Shown here piece after piece: positions 23,745-36,099 of a stretch of DNA of 64,000 bases. The stretch lies in assembly GCA_947034885.2 (NCBI GenBank), contig OX344754.2:20912501-20976500 (forward strand), written 5' to 3'. Source of the stretch: Thuidium tamariscinum (taxonomy: Eukaryota; Streptophyta; Bryopsida; Hypnales; Thuidiaceae). Below the pieces are notes generated by a model. The model was not told where the DNA came from. It was given only the letters and a program-made list of their open reading frames with translations, and made no database searches. The stretch's first letter is position 1; each line of letters opens with the position of its first letter. The position numbers and the translations under genes were made by a program.

Positions 23745-24402
23745 TTAACCCCTAAATGTCCAAGGCCTATTTTGAACTTCTTGGAATTTGCTCTAAATTC
23801 GACAAAAAGACAACATTTTGATATATTTTATCAATTTTTAATGAAACGTAACTATACAAATTCAAAAAAGACTTGTTAGAGATCACTTAGTACAAGAAAA
23901 CACAACAATATCACTTATGGAGTGAAAGATTATATTGTTTGATCATAAGGGTGATAAAATTGCAAAAGTGTCTTGAAGTCTTTCAATCCTCTTTTCACAT
24001 GTCAAAATCTAAAAAGTTGGTCAATGAAAAAAATAAGATTAAAGGGCATAACATGCATAATTCCAATAAAATTATGGCTTGTCAAAATCTAGTGTACAAA
24101 AAAAAATTTAATGAATTTCTAATGTGTATGTATTCCCAAGATTTAGTATATTTGAGGCTCATTTCCAAGAGCCCTCAATACTATGGAAAGTCAAGATTGC
24201 AATGGACACCCTTATACAAAATCTTGAATAGAAAAATCATAATCAATCATTTTCAAGATTGGATTTTTTAAGCTTAAACTAGACTTCAAAAAGAAGTTTC
24301 TAAAATATAAACTACTAAAAATAAAAACTTCATTTGGTTTTATTTAACTTCAAAGTTTTGCAAACACCAAATTTTGGTACCTTGAACATTTATCAAAGTT
24401 AA
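23745..24402. mobile_element. TTAA-bordered element A2, about 650 bp
   Basis: The left border reads TTAACCCCTAAATGTCCAAG and the right border GTACCTTGAACATTTATC...GTTAA, an eroded inverted counterpart. The interior matches A1, A3, A4 and A5. There is no transposase ORF, so it is a non-autonomous element. It is the least disturbed copy of the A family here. Confidence 0.75.
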
Positions 24403-24540
24403 CCAAAAGGACATTAACACTTTGAAGTTCAAGAAATTTGGAATTTGAATGCGAAACATTATTAGATATGAAAAAGTGGTTTGTTGTTGTTGTAACTTGA
24501 ACTCTAGGAGCTCATGGTTCATTGATTCCAATCTTATTGA

Positions 24541-24905
24541 GGTAGACAACCTATTACCACCTTAATTTGCAATTTGACTATCTTGGAGCCAACTCCAAGA
24601 GGGACACATTTTAGAGGAGTGTATGCATGTTTCACAAATCAAACCCAAGAGGAATTATAATTTTTTGATCAAAATTATAATTTTTGTAAATTTTTGAAGT
24701 ATTCAACCCTAAATTACAAAAGCACCCATGACTAAGGGCATGAACACCCTAATAACAATCCATAACCACCCATAACTACCTTCTTGTGTCCCTATAAGCA
24801 TCTAGTTATTCTCCAATGAGCTATTGCCATATTATCCTAAATGACATAAGTGCACTAATTTTGTCAAATTTCTAGACAAAATTGGCTCATTTAAAGACAC
24901 ACACC
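24541..24905. repeat. Dispersed repeat E1
   Basis: About 360 bp matches 56396-56755 at roughly four bases in five by eye, sharing CCTATTACCACC, GTGTATGCATGTTTCAC/GTGTGCGCATGTTTCAC, TAACAATCCATAACCACC and TTTGTCAA...AGACAAAATTGGCTC. Confidence 0.75.
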
Positions 24906-25105
24906 CACCCAAAAAATAAGAATATCTTTGATTAAAATGGGGAAGGCCCCCATCCCTTTTCCTAGATTTCTAGGGTGGTGCTTCATCTGTACCATTCATT
25001 TTAACTTCTAGATATGGTACAGGTACAATAAAAAATTTGGATACGATTATAGTATAAATATTGAATTGAAAATACAATTACACAAGTGGGTATGGATACA
25101 GATAT

Positions 25106-25280
25106 GGGAAGGGAGGGATGGGAGATAATCTCATATTCAGATTGTCAAATTCACAAGTGTTGAAAATTATAAGTAGGAAGTGGGAAGGGAGGGATGGGAG
25201 ATAATCCCATATTTAGATTGTCAAATTCACTAGTATTGAAAATTATAAGTAGAAGGTGGGAGGGGAGGGATGGGAGATAA
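25106..25280 (+). repeat. 76-bp tandem repeat, about 2.3 units, each with a G-quadruplex motif
   Basis: Units start at 25106, 25182 and 25258. Each begins GGGAAGGGAGGGATGGGAG (third copy GGGAGGGGAGGGATGGGAG), four G-runs with loops of 1-2 bases, followed by GATAAT and GATTGTCAAATTCAC...GAAAATTATAAGTAG. Confidence 0.88.
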
Positions 25281-25860
25281 TTAATTTTAATTACTTAATT
25301 TTTGTGTAACCTGGAGGTTGAGGGGATTTTAAAATTTTAAATAAAAATTTGGCACATTTTTTGGATTGTCTTTTGGATAAATATCAAATCTTCTTTTATA
25401 TATATTCATTAATGTGTCACTAACAAATCCAACAATAGGGTCCCTTAGTTCATTTGTTAGAATACATCTTCCTAAAATTTCAAAGTAAGAAACATTACCA
25501 GTTGCAAGATCATGATGCTTGATTTTTTAAAATAAGTATTTTCAACTTTTTTTCAAATGGATAGGTTTCATCTTTCAAACTTTCTATACAAAAATGTGTA
25601 AACCCTACAACTTATTAGCCTCCATATTTTAGAGAAATAAGTCAGGAATACTTATAAAAAATTTCAAAAGAAAACATCTCATATTCATGCTTAAAAAATA
25701 GTAAGCGAAAAGAGCTAAAGTATCATTTAAAACTAAAATTGTTAAGATTCTAGTTGTGGAGTTAATAAAAATTCCAATCCCAATGTTTGTAATGTTTAAA
25801 AAAAGAATCCAAGTCTAATGATTTTATTTTTTTTCAAAAATATTGAAAATTGAGTCAAAT
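25281..25860. other. AT-rich intergenic stretch
   Basis: No gene or clear element end seen; it may be the eroded left part of element B3. Confidence 0.4.
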
Positions 25861-26258
25861 AAAGAACTTTAAAGTTTATTTTAGAGTAGAGATCCTATAA
25901 TTGCCCACTCAAGATTGCTTGCAAACTAAAGATTCTCATAAATTTCATCTTGTCAATAAAAAAGGAATGATTGTAATCTTTCTTCATACATACAAATTTA
26001 GAATACCAACTTAAAGTTTTTAATTATCCCAAAAGTCATTCTTTTTGAGTTGCTGAGGGAGCAACAAAAACTACATATCATACAATAACTATTTAACCAT
26101 GTAATCAAAAGTTATGAAAATTGTTGAGCTATAAATCTACACCTTGATTTCATATTGTGTAAAAATTTTAAAGTAAAAAATGAAATTTCTATCTATATTG
26201 AGCTATCCCAAATTACTATGATGCCAAAAAATATATTTTTTGGTCTTTTAGGGGTTAA
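25860..26258. mobile_element. TTAA-bordered element B3, right part
   Basis: It matches 31430-31863 (ATTGAGT(C/T)AAATAAAG, AGAGTAGAGAT, ACTACATATCATACA, GTCAAAAGTTAT) and ends GGTCTTTTAGGGGTTAA, the inverted counterpart of the TTAACCCCTAAA border. The left border is not clear. Confidence 0.55.
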
Positions 26259-26916
26259 GGAATGAAAATCATGTGTGTATGTGTTTTCTTAAATTTCCTA
26301 CAAATTCAACTCAAATCTTTGAAATAAATTTCAAATAAAAAATTTTAGTGCAATAATTTGAAGTTAAAGTCAAATAGTGTAGTTATAAAATGAACATGTA
26401 AATCCATTCTCCTTACTTCAAACTCAAATCTCATACAAACTCCATGGTGAAAGTTTCATAAATTTCCCCCTCACATCCTTCTAATACATTAGTAGAAGAT
26501 CCTATGGTTGAATATGCAAAACAAATATTCAAAGTTTATTCCTCTTTTCATTAGAAATGGCAGTTTGTGAAACACAAGACAAGACTCCTTGAAATACTAA
26601 AACTAAGGTATGATGGAGTTTGATGCCTTGTTTCTTTTATACTATTCTTAGATAAACCTTCTTGACACCCATTTCCAAATACAAGATGAATTTAGGATTA
26701 ACACTATTATAATACCAAATATTGCAAACACAAGAGTTTAAATTGAAAAAAACTAACCAAAATCCTTCCCATTTTTAAGCCGCCACCTCCACGATACTAT
26801 AACAAAATTCATTCATCACATAAAATGGCCCTTGACTCGACCTCAGTATTGCCACCCTTCTACTCCTCACCATTACAGATATTGTGTGCATGTTCACTTT
26901 CCATTCAAGTTGGTAG
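26259..26916. other. AT-rich intergenic stretch
   Basis: Nothing gene-like or repeat-bordered seen up to element L1. Confidence 0.4.
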
Positions 26917-27196
26917 CAACCCTTTTTTTTCCGGCACCATTGGAGCTAGATTGCACCATTTCAAAATAAATGTCTTTTTTTCGCCAGATAAAAGTAATCT
27001 TTTTTCACTAGGAAAATTTGCTAGCTCTCTTAAAATAAGGATGAAGTCACCAAAATTGGATGAATAAGTATATGAATACGATGAAAAAACATTTTTTTAA
27101 GTTCAAAAGATGAACGGATGTAGAAATACAATGCTTCACCAAATTTGAAGTGATTGCCATCTTGGCACTTTCTCAAAAAGTAAAAAAAAGGGCTTT
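26917..27196. mobile_element. MITE L1 (hAT-like), about 280 bp
   Basis: Matches L2 at 32678-32953: CCTTTTTTTTCCGGCACCAT, GATTGCACCATTTCAAAATA, GATAAAAGTAAT, AATACAATGCTTCACCAAAT, then AAAAAAAAGGG. The ends are short inverted CCCTTTTTTTT repeats. Flanks TTGGTAGC and TTGGCAGG may be a diverged 8-bp duplication. Confidence 0.65.
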
Positions 27197-28660
27197 GGCA
27201 GGCATCTAAGTTAAGCGGTGGGTCTTGGATTTCAGTGTCGTTACTTTACCAACCAAAAAAAAGTTTTGCAAGCCAGTATTTTGAATTGAAAAGAAAAGAA
27301 AAGAGGGGTGTAGTGGCAGGTCAAAACTACGTCCAACCCACCACGTAAGGTAGTCTTCTTCTTTGGGACACTTTTGGGGATTCAAAATTCAGAAGCTCGT
27401 TTTGGAAAGTGACAAAACTCCAAATGATGAAGGTTCGTGTGCACGAGAATATAACCAACAAAGAGTTTCGACAAGGCGGACATTCAAGCCAAGCAAGATG
27501 GATCATGTTGCGCAATCCAAGCCACACAAATGATCACATGGGAGACCGGGCGGGGTGCGGGGGCTCCGAGAGATGAGATGAGAGATGAGATGAGAGAAGG
27601 GCTTGGGCGAACAACAAAAAAATACTGGCACTGGAGATATCATACACACTATAGGTCCATTGGGGATGCATTATCCTTTCTTTTTCCCATTTGACAGGCC
27701 CTTTAGGTCTCTGGCTTTTTGTCTTTTCGTGCACCATGATTGAACTGGAACAATTGGAACAATTGGAACAATTGAAATGGAACAATTGAGGACCACTCCT
27801 GCCAATAGAAAAACAAATAAAAAAAAGGGCTTCCATTGCTGCTCACAGCCTCTCCATTTTGTTTTCTAAGAAGAAAACGGAAAACGATGGGAAAAAGATG
27901 GGAAAAAGAAATGATAGTAGGAAAGAAAAGGAACCCACTGAACAATTATTTATCATGAGCTGTTCTAGAATATTCCTCAATCAACTCATTTTACCCAAAG
28001 TTATGTGAAGATTGATTTCGGGGTTTTCTTGTAGTGAAAGTGGAATGCAACTTATTATTCATCCTACCAATGCGTAGTTTGTTTGTTGATAATTGACCAT
28101 GGACTCTTGGGCTAGTCACCATGGAAATTGTCTTTTTTTGGTGCCATGGAGATCATTTGCATTTTATTAGCTCTTACAATTTGTTGGCCATGTTCTCACC
28201 ACAAACGCTTCAAAAATGCCATTTTTGATACTAGTATCAATTTTGAGAAAAACAAAACATTGTTGGACACATGCAACCATTGGATCTGTAGTATGTTGGT
28301 TTGAGAAGATGTAGAAAAAATTTCAAAAGAAATTCACCATGTAAATTGCCAAATATTTGTATTTTGAATTGCCACATATGTCATTTGGGGGGCCGTGTGA
28401 AAAACGAGGCAATTAGAATTCACAAGGTTACATTTGTATGAAAATATGTCCATGTTGACTACTCATTCCATAAATTTCAATTTCACAACCAAACTATGTG
28501 ATGGTTTCAATGCCTAAAAGGGAGCTTCAACTTTGAAATTTTATTCTAACTACAGATCTTGTCCCAATTTATTTATTTTTAATTTTTTAACTCATAGTTT
28601 TGAATTGTAATATCTAAAAAAGTATATTTTCTTTTGAAAAATTAAAAACAAAGTTGCCTC
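27197..28660. other. Mixed intergenic block with simple repeats
   Basis: Composition is less AT-rich at 27180-27950. It holds a GAGATGAGATGAG-type array at about 27569-27598 and a (GGAACAATT)3 array at 27747-27773 with a fourth unit at 27779-27787. ORFs of 80-100 codons on the minus strand show no recognisable motif. Confidence 0.5.
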
Positions 28661-30364
28661 TAACTATGTTGAATTGTTTAATTTCAGTAAAAAGAGAATT
28701 TGACCATGGATTTGTCTAGATCTTACCAAGGGAAAGTCCGTGTGGAAGTGGGGCAGTTTTTTGTGGACTCGGCAGTTGCCGAAAGACTCCTGCAGCAGAC
28801 AATGTGAAGCTATGGTGCAGACAAACTGGAGGGAACACTGTACGAAGGCAGACCAATTATGGACCCACACCAATTGGGACCATAGTGTGGAGTATAAATT
28901 GCTCTCAGCATGGACTTGGGGTTGAAAGGCTTGGACTTGGGTTGAAAGGGAGCACTTTATGAATTCAATGAACATCACCATGTGCCTTGAAACCCATGGC
29001 AAATGGTTCATTCATTATTCTGCAGTATAATGGAAAACACTTTTGGATGGCATTGACCCAATGTGGGGAATTAAGGGAGCCACATTAGCGTTCAAAAGGG
29101 CTAGAATAGGCTGTCCTTGGAGGATCTATGATGGGAAGCTATGTGATTTTGCTTTGACCATCTATCATGTGTGTGTTTTTCTCGGTGTTTTTCAAAAGCA
29201 AGTGGAATAATGTATATGTTTTTCTGATTGGTTACTCTTTTCATCCAAAATGTTGGTGGATCCAATAATTGCAACTATTTTGTAGCTCGGGGGTGCACTC
29301 CTCGTTTCTTTGATTTCGACATACAAACTAATGAAGGGTGTTTTTAATTGCCTTGAACTTAAATTTTATACAATTATTCAAAGTAAACTAGCATCCATAT
29401 AATGGGCTTATAGACTTTAAAAATAATAAAAGGTATACAAAAATATAAAATTTTATCAATTTCTTTTTTTTTAAATAGCCCCGCCAATATTTCCCTCCAA
29501 AAACTTGAACTTTCTATAGTATACTTAGTATAGTATAAATCCATGGGCTATACATTGAATTCATAGAGGTGTAAGAATTTATGGTATACTAATGGTTGAC
29601 TAGGATCCTATGTGTGTTGTATAGGCAAATTTAAATTTGGATGAATGAACCTGTAAATGAATGATGTTCTCACTGGCTAGGTACTTCCATTAATTCAATC
29701 AATGACTAAGTGGCGGGGTGAGTGGATGACTGGGGGTTTTAGTGAAGTTTTTTTAATGTTAGGATTTTTGTTTACAGTGGAGGAGGTTTTTTGAATTTTC
29801 TTGAGAGATTTCAAATTTGAGTTCAAATTTGGTTTAGAGTTCACAAGGATTAGGTAGAGAATTTGGATGCTTATTGTAATTGTTTGTATGTCAATTGTTT
29901 GTATGACTTTTCATTATGTTGTATTTATAATGAACATAGGGTATAAAAAATTGGCACTCAAAATTTTTTAACTAAAAGATAGAGTACATGAAATAAGCAC
30001 CTTTTAGAAAATTAGGTAAAGTAAGCTTCCCATAAATCCCCAAAAATCACCTACATAGCCCTTGAATAATAGGGGCTTGTTTGCAAGTGATCAACGAACT
30101 TTTCGAATAGTACACCCCGTGGGATTTGTAGTAATTGGAAGGTCAACAATGGGCTACCTACTTTGTTAACTCCTACATGGTTTTCACTATGTTTTCACCA
30201 AAAATACTTCAAAACGAACAATTCTGATATATGTACCAAATTTTAGAAAAAAAATATATTTTGACACATGTAACTATAGGATCTTTAAGTACACTAGTTT
30301 GAAAAGATGTAGAAAGAATTTGAGAAATTTTCACCGTATAAATTGCAAGATATTAGCGTTTGCC
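28661..30364. other. Intergenic stretch, no gene recognised
   Basis: A 115-codon minus-strand ORF at 28664-29011 has no recognised domain. No inverted-end element was found. Confidence 0.4.
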
Positions 30365-31121
30365 TAAACCCCTAAAGGTTCAAATACCATTTTTTTGGCA
30401 ACATAGCAATTTTGGGCAGCTCTCTACGGATGAAATTTTTTTCCTTTGAAATTTTCAGACATGTCTCCAAAAAGTAGCTTTAAGGTACAACAATTTTCAT
30501 AACTTTTGACTACATGGTCAAAAAGTTATTGCACAACGTGTCATTTTCATCATTTGGCAGGCAACTTGGGCAAGTTCATAAAACTTCTTTAAAAATCACT
30601 CTTATAAGAAATAAAAAGTTTAAAATGATTCTCTAGATTTATATATACATCCAAAGCTTTCAATCATTTCATTATGATTAAAGAGATGAAAGTTATGAAG
30701 AGTTTTCTTCGACAAGTAGGTATGGTTTTTATAATCTTCATACATAAACTTCATACATATTCGCAAATTAAAACTTCTCATAATTTTTATCTCATAAATC
30801 AAAATGGAATGATTAAAAGCTTTGGACATATATAAAAATCTAGATAATCAATATTAAGTTTTTATTTCTTAAAAAAAGTGATTTTTAAAGAAGTTTTATG
30901 AACTTGCCCAAGTTGCCTACCAAATGATGAAAATGACATATTATGCAATAACTTTTTAACCATGTTGTCAAAAGTTATGAAAATTGTTGCACCTTAAAGC
31001 TATTCTTTGAGCACATGTTGTGTGAATTTTTGAGAAAAAAATATAAGAACTAAATCTATAGTTAGTTGCCAAAAATTGCTATGTTGCAAAAAAAAATGGT
31101 ATTTGAACCTTTAGTGGTTAA
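30365..31121. mobile_element. Palindromic TTAA-bordered element B1, about 750 bp
   Basis: The left border TAAACCCCTAAAGGTTCAAA and the right border, in reverse complement TTAACCACTAAAGGTTCAAA, open two arms of about 350 bp that mirror each other, for example AAAACTTCTTTAAAAATCAC at 30582-30600 against GTGATTTTTAAAGAAGTTTT near 30879-30898. The axis is near 30743. It is a fold-back form of the B family and has no coding capacity. Confidence 0.75.
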
Positions 31122-31429
31122 CAAAAACCATTTTTTTAGTCGAGCAAAAATTTAGGCAGTTGCACTTCTCAAGGTCACATTTATATCAATAAAAGTTCAA
31201 ATTGGTGGTTATCCTTGGGATTTATTGTTCAAAGCAAGTTGGCTACATGCTTGCAAATTTTCAAATCATTTAGAATTGTGCAACATATAAAAAATTAGTA
31301 AATAAAGATTAGTAGAAAATGGTTCAAAATGCAAAATTGTAAACAATTTATTTATCAAACTGATGAATACTAGTCCCAATGGTTAAAATATTGTGATAAA
31401 TAATCAACATATATTGTTTTATTTTTCAA

Positions 31430-31863
31430 AAATACATAAAATTGAGTTAAATAAAGGATTTCAAACTTTTATAGAGTAGAGATTCTACAACTACCTTCAC
31501 ACTACCCCAAACTAAAAATTCTCATAACATTTGAGTCATTAATCAAAATAGAATTATTCAAACCTGTTGAATTAGATATAAATTTAAATAATAAATTTCA
31601 AAATTTTATTTCTTAGAAAAGTAATTTTTAAAGAAGGTCTTTTTGCTACCCAAGCTGCCTACTAAACAATTAAAAACTACATATCATACACTAATTTTTT
31701 AACGATATTGTCAAAAGTTATTAAAAAATTTGAGTCTTGAAGGTACACCTTAGAAAAATCTTGTGTGAAAATTTCAAAGAAAAAAAAAATTTCATTTGTA
31801 GTGAGTTGCCTAAAATTGCTATATAGCCCCCCAAAAAATGCAATTTGGACATTTAGGGATTAA
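31430..31863. mobile_element. TTAA-bordered element B4, right part
   Basis: Matches 25860-26258 and the B1 right arm (AAGTAATTTTTAAAGAAG, GCTGCCTACTAAA, GTCAAAAGTTAT) and ends GGACATTTAGGGATTAA. The left part between B1 and 31430 is unclear. Confidence 0.55.
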
Positions 31864-31939
31864 AGTTAGGTATTTTTCATTCATCATACAATAAGGGGCT
31901 ATTAGTAAGGGTGGAAATAGAGTCACTTGAAAAATTACA

Positions 31940-32638
31940 TGTTAGGACCCTTGTCACAATCTTAAATTGATAAATGCGTTGATAAATGAAAAGATTGATG
32001 ATTGTGTTGTCACTTTTGTCATGACCATTGATGGATGAATGCATTAATAGATGATCATGAACTAATTCATGATGGAATGTGTACTAGTAGATAAGTAAAG
32101 ATTATCCAAAGATAGATATCTACAAATGATGGATTTATGTACTGGAGTTAGATAACAAGGGCATTAGAATGCCTAGAGATGGATATTTGCAAATGATGGA
32201 TTTACGCGGTGGAATTAAACAACTCCACTTAAATGACTAGTGCACTAGATGAACACAATTGTGTTGAAACTTGGAGTTTGATAACTCCAAGTAGAAGACG
32301 AAGATTTGGACAAGAGATGATTTGATAGGATATAATTGGAAGAGATAACTAGGACTTTTACTTTAGTGGATGGTTCCAAATAGAATTAAAGAGAGAAAGA
32401 TAAAGATAGAAAGGTAGTCTAAGCTATCTTAAAGACTGATAGTCTTTATTGATAGTTCCCATTATAAGACAAAGCTCAGGGATGAGGAGACTATCTTTTT
32501 TGGAAATTAATTTCTCTCTATTGTCGGGTGGTTTGAGCTTTTGAGAAAAAAAAATTCTATTAAGTATATTTTGTATTTGGAGTTCTATTGTAATCGTGAT
32601 TGTAATTTGTAATTACTAGCCTTGGGAGGTTTGTAACA
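31940..32638. mobile_element. Probable solo LTR, about 700 bp
   Basis: It begins TGTTAGGACCC and ends TTGTAACA, the TG...CA termini of an LTR, and is flanked by TTACA (31935-31939) and CTACA (32639-32643), a 5-bp duplication with one mismatch. A TATA-like CCCATTATAAG lies in its right part near 32458. No internal retrotransposon genes follow. A fragment similar to its left part lies at 17275-17350. Confidence 0.45.
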
Positions 32639-32677
32639 CTACACCAAAAAATTGTATTTAGTAACACCTATAGTGAC

Positions 32678-32953
32678 CAGCCTTTTTTTTCCGGCACCAT
32701 GTGGTCAGATTGCACCATTTCAAAATAAATGTCTTTTTTTTGCAAGATAAAAGTAATTTTTTTTCGCCAGAATTTTTTTAGTTTTTCTTTAAAATATGGA
32801 TGAAGTTGCCAAATTTGGATGAAAAAGTGTATAAATGTGACGGAAAAGTATTTTTAAGTCCAAAAGATGGATGAATGTAAAAATACAATGCTTCACCAAA
32901 TTTGCAGTGATCGCCATCTTGGTACTTTCTCAAAAAATTAAAAAAAAGGGCCG
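32678..32953. mobile_element. MITE L2 (hAT-like), 276 bp with 8-bp duplication
   Basis: Flanked on both sides by the perfect 8-mer ATAGTGAC (32670-32677 and 32954-32961). The ends CAGCCTTTTTTT and, in reverse complement, CGGCCCTTTTTTT form short inverted repeats. The 8-bp duplication and CAG start fit the hAT superfamily. Its relative L1 is at 26917. Confidence 0.7.
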
Positions 32954-32961
32954 ATAGTGAC

Positions 32962-33693
32962 TACTTCCTTAAGGCTAAAACTTCTTACAAAATTGAGTAT
33001 TTTTACCAAGACCATAGACATCAATACTATTCAAAGAAGAGGATCTATTAATATAGTTGGCAAAAATATCCATTATGAATTATAAAAATTATAGCATTTT
33101 ATTATCAATTAGTGTAGGTGATACTAAATATTGTAGCTTCATTCAAATTTTTTTGGAACAAAGTCCAATATAGTATTATTATAGCTTACCAATAATTAAA
33201 AACATATGACCATAATGTAACTTCAAGGTTAGTTTACACTATTGTAGTGCCATCTTAAGTACTCCATTGTTCCCTACTTTGCTTGATGTGACCAAGGAAA
33301 GCAAGCATACGTCCAAGACAAAAATAATAATGCCATTTAGCTCAGCCTTAGTGTAAATTCAAATGAGACCATAGCCAGGCTATATCTACAAATGATTAGG
33401 TTGAACACTCTCAACTACAAGATCAATTAGATAAATAAAATTCATGGTTGTGAGATCTTAGTTTGTCATAGTTTCGTACACTGAATAGAGATTTTAAAGG
33501 GATTCATACTAATTAATTGACATTCAACGCAATACAAATATCTCCTTTTGTTGTATATTGATAGTCACTAAAGTGTCCAAGGGTTGTACATCATGCTAAC
33601 ATGCTTCAAACATCTACAATTTTTTAGAACAAGTCCATTAAATTCTGTTGGTCCCCTTAATACCCCTATTCAATGTAGAAATCCATTATAGGC
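32962..33693. other. AT-rich intergenic stretch
   Basis: No gene, RNA gene or bordered element recognised. Confidence 0.4.
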
Positions 33694-34060
33694 TTAAGGT
33701 AGGTACATCCAAAAGTGCACTTGACTTCAAAGCACCACGTACAATTTGTGTACATTTCTAGAATCAATCATGTAGACAAACTATAGATGGTGCTTATATC
33801 AATAGACTTTGACCCTTAGTAACTTTTGCATAGTGTATCCAAATGTTGTGTTCTTTAGTCCATTGGAACGTGCTTTCACTTGCCAACAAGACTATATGAA
33901 AATCTGAACAACCTAATAGTAGTAAGGGCTGTTTTACACTATGGCCATCCGAGTCGAGAGGCCATGGTTTTCTCAAATCTGATTGATGGAATCGACTTGG
34001 ACAGCCATAGTGTGAAACGCCCCTAACTAGGCACAGTACCAATAAGTGGTGCTAGCAAAG
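33694..34060. mobile_element. MITE C2, interrupted by a Tourist-like MITE
   Basis: Opens TAAGGTAGGTACATCCAAAA like C1 and shares TTTGTGTACATTT, CTATAGATGGTGCTT, GTGCTTTCACTTGCCAA and GTACCAATAAGTGGTGCT. Its right end is eroded. The interruption at 33926-34023 is absent from C1. Confidence 0.7.
33926..34023. mobile_element. Tourist-like (PIF/Harbinger) MITE, 98 bp, TAA duplication
   Basis: The ends GGGCTGTTTTACACTATGGC and, in reverse complement, GGGGCGTTTCACACTATGGC form inverted repeats of about 32 bp, so the element is nearly all hairpin. TAA flanks both ends (33923-33925, 34024-34026). C1 shows the uninterrupted site as AATAGTAATTAGGTA. Confidence 0.85.
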
Positions 34061-35640
34061 ATACATTATTTACTTTGGTTGTGTAGGATTTCTCCTAGTG
34101 GACTTCTTATCCATGAAAAATGACACAAGCCTTCAGTTGGCCACAATGTAAAACCCATTTGAACCACACTTCTCTCTCTCCACCAATCCCTGCTTTGCTC
34201 ATGATTCAAGTGAGGCCATTTGGTCCGCCCACGGTGTACGTAAACTGACCCTAACTAACAGAGCAGTTCCAGAAACCTTGAAGTGTGCTTACCAGCTCCA
34301 CCCCTCTTGACAATTGCCACAGGCCACAGCACGCTCCTTGACACTTGAAAACACGACATGAAGATGAGTTTCAGGGAATCCTCATCAGTGATTGAGCAAT
34401 AAATTAATATCTTGAGATTTGTACAGCAAACTACTTATTACTCCTAAGCTGTTGCTTGAACACATGGACTTGCCTTGTGCCTTGTACTCATTTACTTCTT
34501 GACCCCCGAGCACCCTGAGCAAAATCGTTGAATTTGAGACCTTTCTCAACTCATTCCAATCAAATTGTCTCCTAAATTGAGATCCACATGCTTGGACTGT
34601 ACTGACTGCAACTACAGACAAGTTTTTTGAGGTGTGGGGAAAAGGACTTGTCTACAGTGGGCTTTCTTGTACAGTGCAGTAACTTACAATTGGTTTACTA
34701 ACCTGTGCATCCTGGTAATTTTCACTAGGAAGTTTGGAAACTGGAGTAAGTCATATCATGCTCAAAAATGAACCAGTTTTCAAACCACAAGTTGTGTTAG
34801 AATTGTGGAGAAGAGTACTTTGTCATCATAACAAATATGTACAATCACGTGAAATTCAAAGTCATACAACCGATATTTTTTTACACTATCTATTATCTAG
34901 TGAGTAGCACCTTTCATCAAAATATTGCTTGCATTTAATTGGGCATGATCAAAATGAACATTAGTAGTTATTGTAGAGACACTCATCATTTAAGAATGCA
35001 CTATTTTTTGCTTGCTATTCACCCCATTGCAAAAAATCTTTGATTGGCTTACAAAGGTTCTTCATGAGATGGTAGATAGTGTATTAGGAAATCCCAAATT
35101 GTTGTATGAGTTTCAATTATTCTTTTTCACTTGTTATGAAGCTAAAGTACACTTCATTGCAATTCCAACACGATTTGTAGATAGTTCAAAATCGGTTCAT
35201 TTTTGAACTTGTTAGAGCTTCCTAAAGTTGTTGAAGTTTATAGTATAAACTAATTGAAAAATTCATAAATGAATTGTACCCCACAAAACAGAAACATGTT
35301 CTAAAGTAACAGTCAACCTAAAATTGCACAAATAGAGGAATTTTATATAGTTTCCATTATTATATTGAAAAATATTTTGTGAGGTATTATTGGTAGTCTA
35401 AAGGAGATTCTAGATTTTTTTTTAATACACTTTTTTGATACCGTATGAACAAACTATATATTTTCAAAGTGTTGAAAATATGAGCTTCTAAATCTGTTTT
35501 TAGACTCTTCAAAATAGTAGGAATACATTTTGGGGTAAGACTTTAGAGTAATTGATTTTAGAAATCAATCAAAATTAGGTGTAGTTATCTTAAGCCTTAA
35601 AGTGAAAACGTCTAATAATGTGAGAACAAAGAGTTCAACA
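34061..35640. other. Intergenic stretch, no gene recognised
   Basis: A less AT-rich part lies at 34100-34700. Short ORFs (64-78 codons) show no recognised motif. Confidence 0.4.
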
Positions 35641-35650
35641 TAGTTGGAAG

Positions 35651-35888
35651 CAAGGGTGCTAGTATGTGAGTATGAAAGTGCAAGCATATGAGCCTTGAGC
35701 ATGTATATAAGTAGATTTTATACAACCATTGAAGGTGTTTATAGCCTAAACACCTATAATATAGGTATTTATAGCCTATATGCACTATTATCATAGAAAG
35801 TTACTATTATATAGACAATTATATCATAGGTGTATAGTCTTTTAGGCTCATGAGCTTACACTTCTAAGCTCACATAATAGCAACCCTC
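35651..35888. mobile_element. Mutator-like MITE D1, 238 bp, 10-bp duplication
   Basis: Flanked by the perfect 10-mer TAGTTGGAAG (35641-35650, 35889-35898). The ends CAAGGGTGCTAGTATGTGAG and, in reverse complement, GAGGGTTGCTATTATGTGAG are inverted repeats. The interior is AT-rich with CCATTGAAGGTGTTTATA. Two relatives lie at 41693 and 45198. Confidence 0.85.
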
Positions 35889-36099
35889 TAGTTGGAAGAA
35901 CCTTTTTTTAGAGATAAAAAAACATTTGTGTAGTATTTACAATTAAGGATTTTTTAAATTAGAATTTTTAGATGTGACATTTAATTACTAGGAAATTTCA
36001 AAAATAGAATTGTCTAGACCATTAAATTGTCACATAGCTTGGTCATTATATCAATATCTAAAGAACTAGCAATTTAGTAATTGTAGTTAGGTATAGGAG

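Noticed and set aside
28664-29011. 115-codon minus-strand ORF as a gene
   Set aside because: Low-information sequence without conserved motif or gene context.
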